Below, piece after piece: positions 7,427 through 16,807 of a stretch of 64,000 bases of DNA. The stretch is taken from assembly GCF_037201975.1 (NCBI RefSeq), contig NZ_CP147520.1:558001-622000 (forward strand). Reading direction: 5' to 3'. Each line of letters opens with the position of its first letter. Within the stretch, counting starts at the first letter, position 1. This stretch comes from Streptomyces sp. TG1A-60. GTDB lineage: Bacteria; Actinomycetota; Actinomycetes; Streptomycetales; Streptomycetaceae. The notes under the pieces were generated by a model that was given only the letters and a program-made list of their open reading frames with translations, made no database searches and was not told where the DNA came from. Both the position numbers and the translations under genes were made by a program.

Positions 7427-8233
7427 CCCCGGCAGGCGCGTGCCCGCGCTGCCGCGTGCCGCGTCGAGCTGGGGCTGCGTGAGGAAGAAGGCCCCGGTCA
7501 GGTCCGCGTCGGTGAGGTCGGTGTCGCGGAGGTCGGCGCCTATCAGATCCGAGCCGCGCAGATCGGCACCGGTCAGGTCGGCGGCTACGAGGTAGGCACC
7601 GCGGAGGTCTGCCTTCTGGAGGTCGGCCCCCTTGAGTCGCGCACCGATGAGGTCGGCGCCCCGGCGGTTCCGCTTGCGTCCGGCGCCCGTCCGCATCAAC
7701 TCGCTGGTGCGCAACAGCAGTTCGTTGACCCGCTGCCGGTGCGCGGAGACATCCAGCTCCCCCAGTTCCTCCGCCGTTCGCGTGGTCAGCCGTGCGGTCT
7801 CGTCGAGGGCCCGGCGGACGTCGGCGTGCACCGGGCGGGCGGCGGGGAGAGTCAGCGCCTCGGTCAAGTACCAGAGGAGTTCGTGGAGTTGGCGTACGAC
7901 CGGGAACACGTCGAACATCCGGCGGGCGTGCTCGCGGCCACCCGTGCGCCAGTCCCGGCCGCCGAAGGTGACCTGCGAGACCTTCTGCCCGGCGCCGAAG
8001 CAGTCGTAGACCGTGCAGCCGTTGAACCCCTCGTCCCTGAGCCGCGCGTGAATACCGCACCGGAAGTCGTCCCCGAGGTTCCCGCACGGCTTTCCCGCGG
8101 CCTTGTCGACGGCGAAGTCCGCCGAGGCGGCGAAGGGCAGCGCCACGCAGCAGAGTCCGAAGCACTCGCCGCAGTCCGCGCGGAGGTCGTGCAGGTCGCG
8201 CGAAGCGACGGCGTCATCGGATCCTTGTTCCAT
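7394..8233 (-). CDS. Pentapeptide-repeat protein with Cys-rich N-terminus
   Basis: A 279-residue protein. Residues about 15-75 contain eight cysteines, including CGECFGLCC, CGNL, FRCGIH and CTVYDC, suggesting a metal site. A helical middle follows. Residues about 190-250 carry pentapeptide repeats A(D/N)LxG (ADLIGARLKGADLQKADLRGA and onward) that would fold as a right-handed quadrilateral beta-helix. The ATG at 8233 is preferred over one nine bases upstream because AGGA is then correctly spaced. The function is unknown; some pentapeptide proteins mimic DNA and protect gyrase, but nothing here shows that role. Confidence 0.8.
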   Translation of the reverse strand: MEQGSDDAVASRDLHDLRADCGECFGLCCVALPFAASADFAVDKAAGKPCGNLGDDFRCGIHARLRDEGFNGCTVYDCFGAGQKVSQVTFGGRDWRTGGREHARRMFDVFPVVRQLHELLWYLTEALTLPAARPVHADVRRALDETARLTTRTAEELGELDVSAHRQRVNELLLRTSELMRTGAGRKRNRRGADLIGARLKGADLQKADLRGAYLVAADLTGADLRGSDLIGADLRDTDLTDADLTGAFFLTQPQLDAARGSAGTRLPGSVTRPGHWAA

Positions 8234-8260
8234 ACTGTTCATCCTAACCAGAACCCGCCC

Positions 8261-9022
8261 TCACCGGCTGAACACCTCGAACGCCACAGCCGGCCTGCCG
8301 CCGAACCGCTCCCCCGTGGTCCGCGCGTGGCCGGTGAGGAACTCGCGTGCGTACGTCTCGGGGTCCTCCTTCGTCAGTGCCTCCAGGTAGGTGCGGTGTT
8401 CGAGGAGGGAGGTGACGGCGCGGTCGAGGCCGGGGGCGGCGTCGACGGCGTGGGTGGGGGTCGAGGAGCCGGCGACGGCGACCCAGCGGACGCCGTCCCA
8501 GGGGGCCAGGCCCTGTGCGACGAGGTCCGGGAAGATCCAGCGGTTCCCGGCGTCCCCGGCGGCGTCCAGGGTGGCGCGGCCCACCGCCACGTGGTCCGGG
8601 GTGTTCCAGGCGACCCCGCCCCAGGTGTCGCGGTGGTTGAGGGTGATGACCAGCTCGGGGCGGTGCCTGCGGATGGCCGCCGCGATGTCCCGGCGCAGGG
8701 CGGGACCGTACTCGATGACGCCGTCCCCGTGGTCGAGGAACTCCACAACGGACACGCCCACGACGGCCGCGCTCGCCCGCTGCTCCCTCTCGCGCAGCTG
8801 GCCGCACTCGGCGGGCTCCAGGGTGTCGATGCCGGCCTCGCCCCGGGTCGCCAGGACGTACGCGACCTCGCGGCCGGCGTCGGTCCAGGCGGCGATCGCC
8901 GCCGCGCAGCCGTATTCGAGGTCGTCGGGGTGGGCGACCACGGCGAGGGCGCGTCGCCAGTCCTCGGGCATGGGCCTGAGCCGGTCCGGCTGGTTCGGCT
9001 GGTCCTTCTGCGGGTCCGTCAT
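8261..9022 (-). CDS. PIG-L family deacetylase
   Basis: A 253-residue LmbE/PIG-L-fold N-deacetylase. The zinc motif AHPDDLEYG is at about residue 30. The distal motif is in TWGGVAWNTPDHVAVGRATLDA with a conserved PDHxxVG. Relatives deacetylate GlcNAc-inositol, GlcNAc-lipid or antibiotic pseudo-sugars; the substrate is not deducible. It is probably soluble and cytoplasmic, with no signal peptide. The start ATG at 9022 gives a short Pro/Gln-rich leader before the fold. Confidence 0.85.
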   Translation of the reverse strand: MTDPQKDQPNQPDRLRPMPEDWRRALAVVAHPDDLEYGCAAAIAAWTDAGREVAYVLATRGEAGIDTLEPAECGQLREREQRASAAVVGVSVVEFLDHGDGVIEYGPALRRDIAAAIRRHRPELVITLNHRDTWGGVAWNTPDHVAVGRATLDAAGDAGNRWIFPDLVAQGLAPWDGVRWVAVAGSSTPTHAVDAAPGLDRAVTSLLEHRTYLEALTKEDPETYAREFLTGHARTTGERFGGRPAVAFEVFSR

Positions 9023-9075
9023 GAGCGCACAGTAGTCCGCGGCACCGCCGAGCGGGCCGACTCACCCGCCGTCGC

Positions 9076-10377
9076 TCAGTCCTCGTCGCGTGTCAGCGCC
9101 AGCAGCCGGTCCAGGACGCGCGGGCCGCCGGCGCGTACGCCGTCGTGTTCGAACTCGTCCGTCACCCAGGTGCGCAGGCCCCGGACGGCGCGGGCGGTCC
9201 GCAGGGAGTGGGCCGTGTCGACGTACATGTCGTCGTGGTAGATCGCGGCGGCGACGGGGACCTCGTTGGCGGCGAGGCGCGCCGGGTCGTACAGGGGTGC
9301 CCAGTCGGTGCGGGCGGCCAGTTCCTCGGCGGTGTCGCGCAGGGGGCGCAGGGCCGGGTCGGTGTCGAAGGTCCAGGGGTGGACGGACTCGCCGGTGAAG
9401 AGGACCGGCCCGTCGCCGGTGAGTGTCCTGGCCGCGTCGAACTGCGGGAACTCGGCGCGCACTCGCTCGGCGGACCAGGCGGTGGGACGCCCGCCCTGGC
9501 CGTAGCAGGCCTCGTGGAGGAGGGCGTACAGCGGATGTCCGGCGAACGACAGCAGGCCCCGCACCTCTTCCTGGAAGGCGTCGGAGAGGGCCGGGCCCTG
9601 TGGGGTGTGGACGAAGGCGTCCTCCAGGAGGAAGTGCAGGCGATGGCTGCCGTCGCCGCGGCCGAGGAGGATGCCGAGGGACTGGAAGGCCTCGACGGTG
9701 AGCCGGGGGCCGCCGTGCAGCACCGGCTCGTGTTCCAGCAGGTGCCCGGCGATGCGGCGGGCCCGTTCGACGTCCTGCGGGTAGCGGGCGTAGTGGGCGG
9801 CGACCTTGCGTTCGATGCGCGGGTAGGCCGCGCGGTAGACGTCGTCGGCATGGCCGTCCAGGGTCGGCAGGCCCCCGGTGATCACGGCGGTGCGCAGGCC
9901 TTCGGGTGCGATGGACAGGTAGGTGACCGTGCAGAAGCCGCCGAAGCTCTGCCCGAGGACGGCCCAGGGGGCGCCGCCGGTCACCTCGGGGCGGACGGCC
10001 TCGCAGTCGCGGACGATGGAGTCGGCGCGGAAGTGGGCGAGGTAGTCGGCCTGTGCGCGGGGGTCGCCGCGCAGCGGGAGCGTCTGGCGGTTGGCGGGGC
10101 TGGAGGCGCCCGTGCCGCGCTGGTCGAGAAGCAGGACCCGGTACTCACGCAGTGCCCGCTCCAGCCAGGCCTCTCGTCCGACGAAGCGGTTCGCGCCGAA
10201 GCCGGGGCCGCCCTGCAGATAGACCAGCCAGGGCAGTTCGGCGTCCGTCCTGTCGCTCGCGACGACCTCGCGCGCGTAGAGCTCGATCCGCTCCCCCGCC
10301 GGGTCGTCGTGGTCGAGGGGGACGGTGAAACGACGGTCGGTGAGGACGACACCGGGCTGCCGGTAGCTGACGGACAC
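9076..10377 (-). CDS. Alpha/beta hydrolase, proline iminopeptidase-like
   Basis: A 433-residue serine hydrolase of the S33 type. Oxyanion-hole motif QGGPGFG, then DQRGTGAS, the nucleophile elbow GQSFGGF and a late acid/His region (DDMYVDTAHS; EFEHDGV) are all present. The length and GGPG motif fit prolyl aminopeptidase-like enzymes, which release N-terminal proline, but relatives also hydrolyse other amides. GTG at 10377 is chosen because AAGGAG lies six bases upstream; a longer frame begins at 10425. There is no signal peptide. Confidence 0.85.
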   Translation of the reverse strand: MSVSYRQPGVVLTDRRFTVPLDHDDPAGERIELYAREVVASDRTDAELPWLVYLQGGPGFGANRFVGREAWLERALREYRVLLLDQRGTGASSPANRQTLPLRGDPRAQADYLAHFRADSIVRDCEAVRPEVTGGAPWAVLGQSFGGFCTVTYLSIAPEGLRTAVITGGLPTLDGHADDVYRAAYPRIERKVAAHYARYPQDVERARRIAGHLLEHEPVLHGGPRLTVEAFQSLGILLGRGDGSHRLHFLLEDAFVHTPQGPALSDAFQEEVRGLLSFAGHPLYALLHEACYGQGGRPTAWSAERVRAEFPQFDAARTLTGDGPVLFTGESVHPWTFDTDPALRPLRDTAEELAARTDWAPLYDPARLAANEVPVAAAIYHDDMYVDTAHSLRTARAVRGLRTWVTDEFEHDGVRAGGPRVLDRLLALTRDED

Positions 10378-10523
10378 CAGGGCTCCTTGAACGGACGAAT
10401 TCCAGACCGTGGTCCAGTCCAGCACAGGTTCTTCGCCCGGCCGAGCCCAAGGATCAAGAAGTTCTCGCCGACTCGTCGATCAGTACGCGGACCGCCGGCG
10501 ATGCGCGGGCACGGGTTCGGCGC

Positions 10524-11549
10524 TCAGCGCGCGGAGAGGCTGGAGCGTCGCACCACCAGCTCCGGCTGGAGGACGACCCTGCGGTGCTCGTGCGGGACCG
10601 GCGCGGTCTCGGCCTCGGTCTCCTCCAGGAGCAGTTCGGCGGCGAGGGCGCCCATGGTGACGGCGGGCTGCCGTACGGAGGTGAGCGGGACGGCCGCCGC
10701 GGCGGCGAACTCGATGTCGTCGTAGCCGACGATGGCGAGGTCGTCGGGGACACTCACGCCGGCCGCGTACATGGCCTGGAGCACTCCGAGGGCGAGCAGG
10801 TCGTTGGCGCAGAAGACGGCGGTCGGGCGGTCGGCGAGGCCGAGGAGGCGGGCGCCCGCGTCGCGGCCGGCGGCCACGTCGAGACGCTCGGTGGGCAGCT
10901 CGCGCAGTGCGTCGGCGTCGAGTCCCGCCTCTCGCAGGGCCTTCAGCGCGCCCGTACGGCGGTCGCGGACCTGGTTGAGGCCCGCCGGTCCGCTGACGTA
11001 CGCGATGGTGCGGTGGCCGGCGTCGACCAGATGACGTACGGCGAGCGCGCCGCCCGCGACGTCGTCGACGGACACGGAGCACTCGGTGGTGCCCTCGGCG
11101 ACCCGGTCGACGAGGACGAAAGGGATGCCGTGGCGGCGGAACGCCTTGATGTTGCGTCCCGTCGCGTCGGCGGGGGTGAGCAGCACGCCGCGTACCCGCT
11201 GTTCGGCGAAGAGCGACAGGTACTCGGACTCCTCGCCCGCGCTCTGCGCGCTGTTGCAGACCATCACGCCGAGCCCGGCGTCGCGTGCGGCCCGCTCGGC
11301 ACCGCGCGCGACGTCGACGAAGAAGGGGTTGCCCATGTCGAGCACGAGCAGGCCCATGATGCGGCTCCGCCCGGCCCGCAGCTGGCGCGCCGACTCACTG
11401 CGGACGTAGCCGAGGCGGTCTATCGCGGACAGCACGCGGGCACGGGTCTCGGACGCCACCGTGTCCGGGCGGTTGATCACGTTCGAGACCGTACCCACGG
11501 AGACGCCGGCGACGCGGGCGACGTCCTTGATACCCACCGACTGGGCCAT
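10524..11549 (-). CDS. LacI-family repressor, probable rhamnose regulator
   Basis: A 341-residue transcription factor. The N-terminal HTH is GIKDVARVAGVSVGTVSNVIN followed by the hinge region ESARQLRAGRS. A periplasmic-binding-protein-like effector domain follows (LLVLDMGNPFFVDVARG; IVGYDDIEFAAAAAVPLTSVRQ). It is the last gene of the minus-strand rhamnose operon and is the natural candidate to bind the LacI-type dyads in the rhaT-rhaI promoter region. ATG 11549 has GGAGG upstream; a frame five codons longer is open. The effector is inferred to be rhamnose or an early rhamnose catabolite. Confidence 0.88.
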   Translation of the reverse strand: MAQSVGIKDVARVAGVSVGTVSNVINRPDTVASETRARVLSAIDRLGYVRSESARQLRAGRSRIMGLLVLDMGNPFFVDVARGAERAARDAGLGVMVCNSAQSAGEESEYLSLFAEQRVRGVLLTPADATGRNIKAFRRHGIPFVLVDRVAEGTTECSVSVDDVAGGALAVRHLVDAGHRTIAYVSGPAGLNQVRDRRTGALKALREAGLDADALRELPTERLDVAAGRDAGARLLGLADRPTAVFCANDLLALGVLQAMYAAGVSVPDDLAIVGYDDIEFAAAAAVPLTSVRQPAVTMGALAAELLLEETEAETAPVPHEHRRVVLQPELVVRRSSLSAR

Positions 11550-11658
11550 CGGGCAGACCTCCAAAGAACTGGGGCGGCGGGCGCGCCCTCACCTTACCTT
11601 CGTGCCCGTCACAGGAGGCCTGTGACCTGGCCACACCCGCCGCGGTGACTTCATCGGA

Positions 11659-13089
11659 TCACGCGGGCAGGCTGAAGTTCAGGGAGCGGAGCGCCGAGGG
11701 CGTCGTACCGCTGGACCTCACCTGGTACATGATCGACAGGAAGTGGTCCTGACCGATCCGCGTCTCGTCGAACACGACCTCACCGAAGGCGTTCAGCCCG
11801 GCGCCGACGCCGTCGTACAGCATCGCCCAGTCGGTGTACCCGGAGGCCGCGGAAGCGCCGGCGATCCGGCAGAAGGGGAAGATCGCGTAGGCGTTGTCGT
11901 ACTTGTCGAGGAACAGCTTGGTGCGCTGGCTGGAGTTCAGCGGCACCGGTATCTCGGTCTTCTGCCAGGCGCCGGAGGCGTTCTTGCGGACGTGGAAGGC
12001 ACGGCCGTTGGCGGTGCGGTTGGTGACGTAGTTCGTCGTGCACTGCCCGAAACGGCCGGGGACGTAGCTGATGATGGCGTGGGGGCGTCCCGCCGAGTCG
12101 GTCCACTGGCTCTCCTGGTTCATCAGGGAGTGGTCCGGGTTGAGCGGGTCCACGACCAGTCCGGCGTCGGTGACGGAGACCCGGTCGGAGCCGCCGGTCG
12201 TGCCGACGACGGTACCGGCGTCGTTGCGCCAGGTCCGGCCCCGGTCGTCCGAGTAGACGTAACCGGTGTCGTGGTTGGTGATGCCGCCGCGGTCGCACAT
12301 CACGGCGCCGTTCTGCTCGCGCCAGGTGAAGAAGGAGTGCAGGCGGCCGTTCCTGTCGTAGTCGATGCCGTGCAGGTACATGTTGCGGGCCGTCGAGGAG
12401 CCGTGCTCGCTGGTGTACGTGCCGGTGGAGCTGGTCCACTCGCCGAGGTTGGTCCACTTCGTGCCGTCGTACTCGGCGAGCGCGTTGCGGCCGTTGCCGG
12501 AGACGGCGACGCGGTAGCTCAGCTGGAGCCTGCCGTCGGGCGTCGAGACGAACTGGGGGTAGGTGAACTGCGACGTGAGGGCGAGCCCGTCGAGGGTGGA
12601 CCGGGGAGCGCCGAACCTGCTCGTGGTCCAGCTCATCCCGTCCGGGTTGTCCATGAGTCCCGCCACCGACTTGACGTAGGTGAAGCCGTCGCTGTGGGAG
12701 TCCATGTTCAGGTGCAGCCGGCCGTCGACCTGGGAGACGCCCATGGAGATGACGTTGTGGGAGTCGTTGTACCGGAGGGTGTGACCGACCTTGACGGTGG
12801 ACCACGTGCTCGACGGGAACTTGCGGCGGCCGACGACGGCGTTGCGGTCGGCGGTGTACCAGACGGCGTACTGGTAGCCCTTGTAGGTCAGCATCGCGTT
12901 CTTCTGGAACGAGTTGTTGTTGACCAGGCCGTCGTACGACACGAAGTAGACGGCCTGGTTGTCGAGCGTGGTGGTGCCGGTCAGCGTGACCGAAGGGCCG
13001 GGGTCGGCGGCGCGGGCGGTCGCGGAGCCGAGGGCGGGGGTCACCACGGCACCGGCGAGGGCGGCGCCGAGCAGCGTACGTCTCTTCAT
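11659..13089 (-). CDS. Secreted BNR_4-type beta-propeller protein (candidate polysaccharide lyase or rhamnosidase)
   Basis: A 476-residue protein. The N-terminus MKRRTLLGAALAGAVV with AxA near residue 28 is a twin-arginine-like signal peptide. The mature part has repeated propeller-blade features (DGRLHLNMDSHSDGFTYV, DGRLQLSYRV, NGRLHSFFTWRE, YVYSDDRGRTW with the Asp-box SxDxGxxW). BNR_4 propellers include ulvan/rhamnose-glucuronate lyases and alpha-L-rhamnosidases. Its place between the rhamnose regulator and the mutarotase makes release of rhamnose or rhamnose-containing oligosaccharides outside the cell likely. The reaction type (lyase or hydrolase) is not settled by the sequence. Confidence 0.72.
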   Translation of the reverse strand: MKRRTLLGAALAGAVVTPALGSATARAADPGPSVTLTGTTTLDNQAVYFVSYDGLVNNNSFQKNAMLTYKGYQYAVWYTADRNAVVGRRKFPSSTWSTVKVGHTLRYNDSHNVISMGVSQVDGRLHLNMDSHSDGFTYVKSVAGLMDNPDGMSWTTSRFGAPRSTLDGLALTSQFTYPQFVSTPDGRLQLSYRVAVSGNGRNALAEYDGTKWTNLGEWTSSTGTYTSEHGSSTARNMYLHGIDYDRNGRLHSFFTWREQNGAVMCDRGGITNHDTGYVYSDDRGRTWRNDAGTVVGTTGGSDRVSVTDAGLVVDPLNPDHSLMNQESQWTDSAGRPHAIISYVPGRFGQCTTNYVTNRTANGRAFHVRKNASGAWQKTEIPVPLNSSQRTKLFLDKYDNAYAIFPFCRIAGASAASGYTDWAMLYDGVGAGLNAFGEVVFDETRIGQDHFLSIMYQVRSSGTTPSALRSLNFSLPA

Positions 13090-13161
13090 CTCGGGAACTC
13101 CATTGTCTGCGAGGTGCGGATACGGGGAGGGGGTCTGGCGGCGGGGACTCCTGACACGGCC

Positions 13162-13482
13162 TCAGGCGAGGTGGAACACCTCGGTCAGGGGCTTCATGGC
13201 CTCGTCCGGCCGGGCGCCGTCGAGGGACTCGAAGAACGGCGCCATCTCCTTCTGCCAGCGGGCGTTGACCTCCGCGGCCTCCATGCCGGCGAGCGCGGCC
13301 TGGAAGTCCTCGGTCTCCAGGTAGCCGACGAGCAGGCCGTCGTCGCGCAGGAAGAGGGAGTAGTTGTGCCAGCCGGTGGCCGAGAGCACTTCGAGCATCT
13401 CCGGCCACACGGCGGCGTGCCGTTCGCGGTACTCGTCGATCCGGTCCTGCCGGACCTTGAGCAGAAAGCAGACGCGCTGCAT
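13162..13482 (-). CDS. rhaM: L-rhamnose mutarotase
   Basis: A 106-residue protein, the usual RhaM length. It interconverts alpha and beta anomers of L-rhamnose before isomerisation. Family features seen are MQRVCFLLKV, RIDEYRERHAAVWPEML with the conserved His, the GWHNYSLFL strand and the GYLETEDF segment. ATG 13482 follows CAGGAG at good spacing; the upstream open frame is Ser/Thr/Arg-rich and non-coding. It sits 49 bp after rhaS in the minus-strand operon. Confidence 0.92.
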   Translation of the reverse strand: MQRVCFLLKVRQDRIDEYRERHAAVWPEMLEVLSATGWHNYSLFLRDDGLLVGYLETEDFQAALAGMEAAEVNARWQKEMAPFFESLDGARPDEAMKPLTEVFHLA

Positions 13483-13531
13483 GAGGTACCGCTCCTGGGG
13501 TGAGGGGGTGGCTGTGACTCGTCTTCGCGGA

Positions 13532-14614
13532 TCAGAAGTCGAACTTGTCGATGTTGTCCTTGGTGAAGACGGTCGGCTTGCCCAGGCTGATGACGCCGTC
13601 CTTGCCGATGGTGTACTCGCCCATGTCACCGGCGGTGAAGGTCTCGCCCTCCTTGCCGGTGATCTGGCCGGAGACCAGCGCCACGGCGGTACGGGCGGCC
13701 AGCTCGCCGAGCTTCGCCGGGTCCCACAGTTCGAAGCCCTCGACGGTGCCGTCCTTGACGTACTTGCGCATGTCGTTGGGGGTGCCGAGGCCGGTCAGCT
13801 TGACCTTGCCCTTGTACTTCGAGCCCGACAGGTACTGGGCGGCCGCCTTGATGCCGACCGTGGTCGGGGAGATGATCCCCTTCAGGTTCGGGTACTCCTG
13901 GAGCAGGCCCTGGGTCTGCTGGAAGGACTTCTGGGCGTCGTCGTCACCGTAGGCGACCTTGACGAGCTTGATGTCCTTGTACTTCGGGTCCTTGAGCTCG
14001 TCCTTCATGAAGTCGATCCAGATGTTCTGGTTCGTCGCGGTCTGCGCGGCGGACAGGATCGCGATCTCGCCCTTGTAGCCGATCTGCTCGGCGAGCAACT
14101 GGACCTCGGTGCGGCCCAGGTCCTCGGCGCTGGCCTGCGAGACGAAGGCGTTACGGCACTCCGGCTTGGTGTCGGAGTCGTAGGTGACGACCTTGATGTC
14201 GTTGCTCATGGCCTGCTTGAGCGCGGTGCACAGGGCGCCCGGGTCCTGCGCGGAGACGGCCATCGCGTCGACCTGCTGCTGGGTGAGCGTGTTGACGTAG
14301 TTCACCTGGCCGGAGGTGTCCGTGGCGCTGGACGGGCCGACCTCCTTGTAGCTGGAGCCCAGCTCCTTCAGGGCCGCCTCGCCGCCCTTGTCGGCGGAGG
14401 TGAAGTACGGGTTGTTGACCTGCTTCGGCAGGAAGCCGACGGTCAGGCCCTTCTTCAACTCGGCGTTCGGGTCGGCCTTCCCGGTCGCGCTCGCCGAGGC
14501 GGAGTCGTTCTGCACGTCCTCCTTGGTGGTACCGCCGCACGCGGTGGCCGCGAGAGCGAAGGAGGTGACGGCGGCGAGCGCCGCACAGGAGCGACGGAGG
14601 GTTGCCTTGCGCAT
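13532..14614 (-). CDS. rhaS: Rhamnose ABC transporter substrate-binding lipoprotein
   Basis: A 360-residue type I periplasmic-binding protein (sugar-binding PBP4 superfamily). It has a lipoprotein signal peptide with a lipobox around ATAC, the Cys near residue 26 being followed by GG and a Thr/Ser/Asp linker. The mature domain shows VGFLPKQVNNPYFTSADKG, VVTYDSDTKPECRN and GIISPTTVGIKAAAQY. It should be anchored outside the membrane and pass rhamnose to RhaPQ. A 120-bp gap with an intergenic repeat separates it from the upstream permease, which often allows higher expression of the binding protein. Confidence 0.9.
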   Translation of the reverse strand: MRKATLRRSCAALAAVTSFALAATACGGTTKEDVQNDSASASATGKADPNAELKKGLTVGFLPKQVNNPYFTSADKGGEAALKELGSSYKEVGPSSATDTSGQVNYVNTLTQQQVDAMAVSAQDPGALCTALKQAMSNDIKVVTYDSDTKPECRNAFVSQASAEDLGRTEVQLLAEQIGYKGEIAILSAAQTATNQNIWIDFMKDELKDPKYKDIKLVKVAYGDDDAQKSFQQTQGLLQEYPNLKGIISPTTVGIKAAAQYLSGSKYKGKVKLTGLGTPNDMRKYVKDGTVEGFELWDPAKLGELAARTAVALVSGQITGKEGETFTAGDMGEYTIGKDGVISLGKPTVFTKDNIDKFDF

Positions 14615-14650
14615 GACGGGGGTTCCTTTACGAGGAGGAGGGGTGTAGCA

Positions 14651-14721
14651 CGCCCCCTATGAGGGGCGCGGGGCTGTATGGATCTGCGGCTTCCGCCGCG
14701 TGGACGCGGCCAGCCACAGAC
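14651..14721 (-). repeat. Intergenic palindromic repeat, copy 2
   Basis: This is the same family as 58-128, on the opposite strand: ...TGTGGCTGG, CCACGCGGCGGAAGCCGCAG and CAGCCCCGCGCCCCTCAT. It forms stem-loops in the rhaQ-rhaS intercistronic gap. It may stabilise or partly terminate the operon transcript. Confidence 0.65.
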
Positions 14722-14733
14722 GACCGGCGGCTT

Positions 14734-15774
14734 TCAGGCGACCGTCTTTCCGACGGTCTGTCCGACGGTCTGTCCGACGGAGCCGCCCGCCGAACCGCCC
14801 GCGGAGTTTCGCCCGGCTCTCGCGAGAGCGATCTGCCGCGCGACTCGGGGCCCGAGCACGGACAGCACGAGCAGGACACCGGTGACGACGATCTGCGACT
14901 GGGCCGAGACGTCCTGCAAGCTCATCACGTTCTGCAGCGTGCCGAGCAGGAACACCCCGGCGATCGCGCCGCCGAGCGTACCCTTGCCGCCGTCGAAGTC
15001 GATGCCGCCGAGCAACACGGCGGCCACGACGGACAGTTCGAGACCCGTCGCGTTGTCGTAACGGGCGCTGGCGTAGTGCAGCGCCCAGAAGACGCCGGTG
15101 AGGGAGGCCATCAGGCCGGTCACCGTGAACAGGATCAGCTTCTGCCGCCTGACGCGGATGCCGGCGAACCGCGCGGCCTCCTCACTGGCGCCGATCGCGA
15201 AGAGGGAGCGCCCGAACGGGGTGAGGTGCAGGGCGACCACGGCGATGACGAGCAGCACCAGGAAGGGGACGAAGGCCTGCGGGACGAAACTGTCACCGAT
15301 CCGGCCGGACGCGAAGGTCAGATACTGCGTGGGGAAGTCGGTCACCGCGTCGGAGCCGAGCACGATCTGTGCGATGCCCCGGTAGGCGGCGAGGGTGCCG
15401 ATGGTGACCGCGAGGGAGGACAGGCCGAGCCGGGTCACCAGCAGGCCGTTGATCAGTCCGCAGACCACGCCGAGGAGAAGGCAGATCGGGATGATCGCCT
15501 CGATGGTCAGACCCTGGTTCCACAGGACGCCCATCACCGCGCCGGACAGACCGGCGGTGGAGGCGACCGACAGATCGATCTCGCCGGAGACCACGAGCAG
15601 GGTCATCGGGAGGGCGATCAGCGCGATCGGCAGGGTGTTGCCGATGAGGAAGGACAGGTTGAGCGCGTTGCCGAAGCCGTCGACGGTGGTGAAGGACAGC
15701 AGCAGGACGACGATCAGGAGGGCGCCGACCACCGTGTCCCAGCGGACCGCGCGCGACAGGGTGGAGTCAGCCAT
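14734..15774 (-). CDS. rhaQ: Rhamnose ABC transporter permease
   Basis: A 346-residue BPD_transp_2 family integral membrane protein with about nine or ten hydrophobic segments. The family motif region SGEIDLSVASTAGLSGAVMGVL occurs near the middle, and GxxxxAARFAGIRVRRQKLILFTVTGLMASLTGV is the cytoplasmic coupling loop. The start overlaps rhaP by 8 bp. Its last residues are three VGxT units encoded by a 12-bp tandem repeat (14738-14775), an expandable tail with no obvious role. Confidence 0.88.
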   Translation of the reverse strand: MADSTLSRAVRWDTVVGALLIVVLLLSFTTVDGFGNALNLSFLIGNTLPIALIALPMTLLVVSGEIDLSVASTAGLSGAVMGVLWNQGLTIEAIIPICLLLGVVCGLINGLLVTRLGLSSLAVTIGTLAAYRGIAQIVLGSDAVTDFPTQYLTFASGRIGDSFVPQAFVPFLVLLVIAVVALHLTPFGRSLFAIGASEEAARFAGIRVRRQKLILFTVTGLMASLTGVFWALHYASARYDNATGLELSVVAAVLLGGIDFDGGKGTLGGAIAGVFLLGTLQNVMSLQDVSAQSQIVVTGVLLVLSVLGPRVARQIALARAGRNSAGGSAGGSVGQTVGQTVGKTVA

Positions 15775-16807
15775 GGCGGGCGTTCCTCTTCTTCAGGGCG
15801 GTCGCCACCCGCAGCGCGACCACGCGGTCCACGGCGATGGCGAGGATGAGCAGGATGCCGTTGATCGCGAGCACCCACACCGAGCTGACCCCGAGGGCGG
15901 GCAGCACACTGTTGATGGAGGTCAGCAGCAGGGCGCCCAGGGCCGCGCCGTAGACACTGCCGGAGCCGCCGGTGAAGACGACGCCGCCGACCACGACGGC
16001 GCTGACGACGGTGAGTTCGTAGCCGCTGCCGGTACTGGAGTCGACGTTGCCGAAGCGGGCCAGGTACAGCGCCCCGGCGAGGCCGGCGAGGGCGCCGCAG
16101 AAGGTGTACGCCATCAGGATCCGCTTGCGGACCGGGATGCCGGCGAGACGGGCGGCCTCCGGGTTGGAGCCGAGCGCGTACAACTCGCGGCCACTGCCGA
16201 AGTGCTTCAGGTAGTACGCCGTCGCCACCAGCACCGCGAGGGCGATCAGCGCCAGATAGGGCACCGCGTGGATGCCGCCGGAACCGAAGTCGATGAACCC
16301 GTCCGGGAGTGCGGAGGCGACGATCTGCCGGGAGCCGACCCAGATCGAGTCGATGCCCCGGATGATGTACAGCGTGCCGAGGGTGACGACGAGGGCGGGC
16401 ACCTGGCCGAGGCTGACGAGCAGACCGTTCATGAGACCGCACCCGATGCCGAGCAGCACCGCGAGGAACACGGCCACGACCGCGTTCCCGCCGCCCTGGA
16501 GGTACGTGCCGGCGGCGAAGGCACTGATGCCGAGGGTGGAGCCTACCGACAGATCGACGTTCCGGGTGATGACGACCAGCGACTGGCCGACGGCGACCAG
16601 CATGAGGATGGTCGCGTTCAGCAGCAGGTCCTTGATGCCCTGTTCGGTCAGGAACTCGCTGTTGCCCAGCTGGGTGACGACGATCATCGCCAGGAAGACG
16701 ACCAGGATGGCGAGTTCACGCATCCTGAAGACCCGGTCCACCAGACGCGTGCCGCTGGACTTGGGCACTTCGGCGGCGGGTGCGGGGTTCGGAGCGGTCA
16801 CCGTCAT
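15767..16807 (-). CDS. rhaP: Rhamnose ABC transporter permease
   Basis: A 346-residue BPD_transp_2 permease, paralogous to RhaQ. Features are [20 protein letters not shown], the coupling loop [37 protein letters not shown] and [27 protein letters not shown] 16807 overlaps the end of rhaT by 4 bp, so translation is coupled. It presumably forms a heterodimeric channel with RhaQ. Confidence 0.88.
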   Translation of the reverse strand: MTVTAPNPAPAAEVPKSSGTRLVDRVFRMRELAILVVFLAMIVVTQLGNSEFLTEQGIKDLLLNATILMLVAVGQSLVVITRNVDLSVGSTLGISAFAAGTYLQGGGNAVVAVFLAVLLGIGCGLMNGLLVSLGQVPALVVTLGTLYIIRGIDSIWVGSRQIVASALPDGFIDFGSGGIHAVPYLALIALAVLVATAYYLKHFGSGRELYALGSNPEAARLAGIPVRKRILMAYTFCGALAGLAGALYLARFGNVDSSTGSGYELTVVSAVVVGGVVFTGGSGSVYGAALGALLLTSINSVLPALGVSSVWVLAINGILLILAIAVDRVVALRVATALKKRNARHG

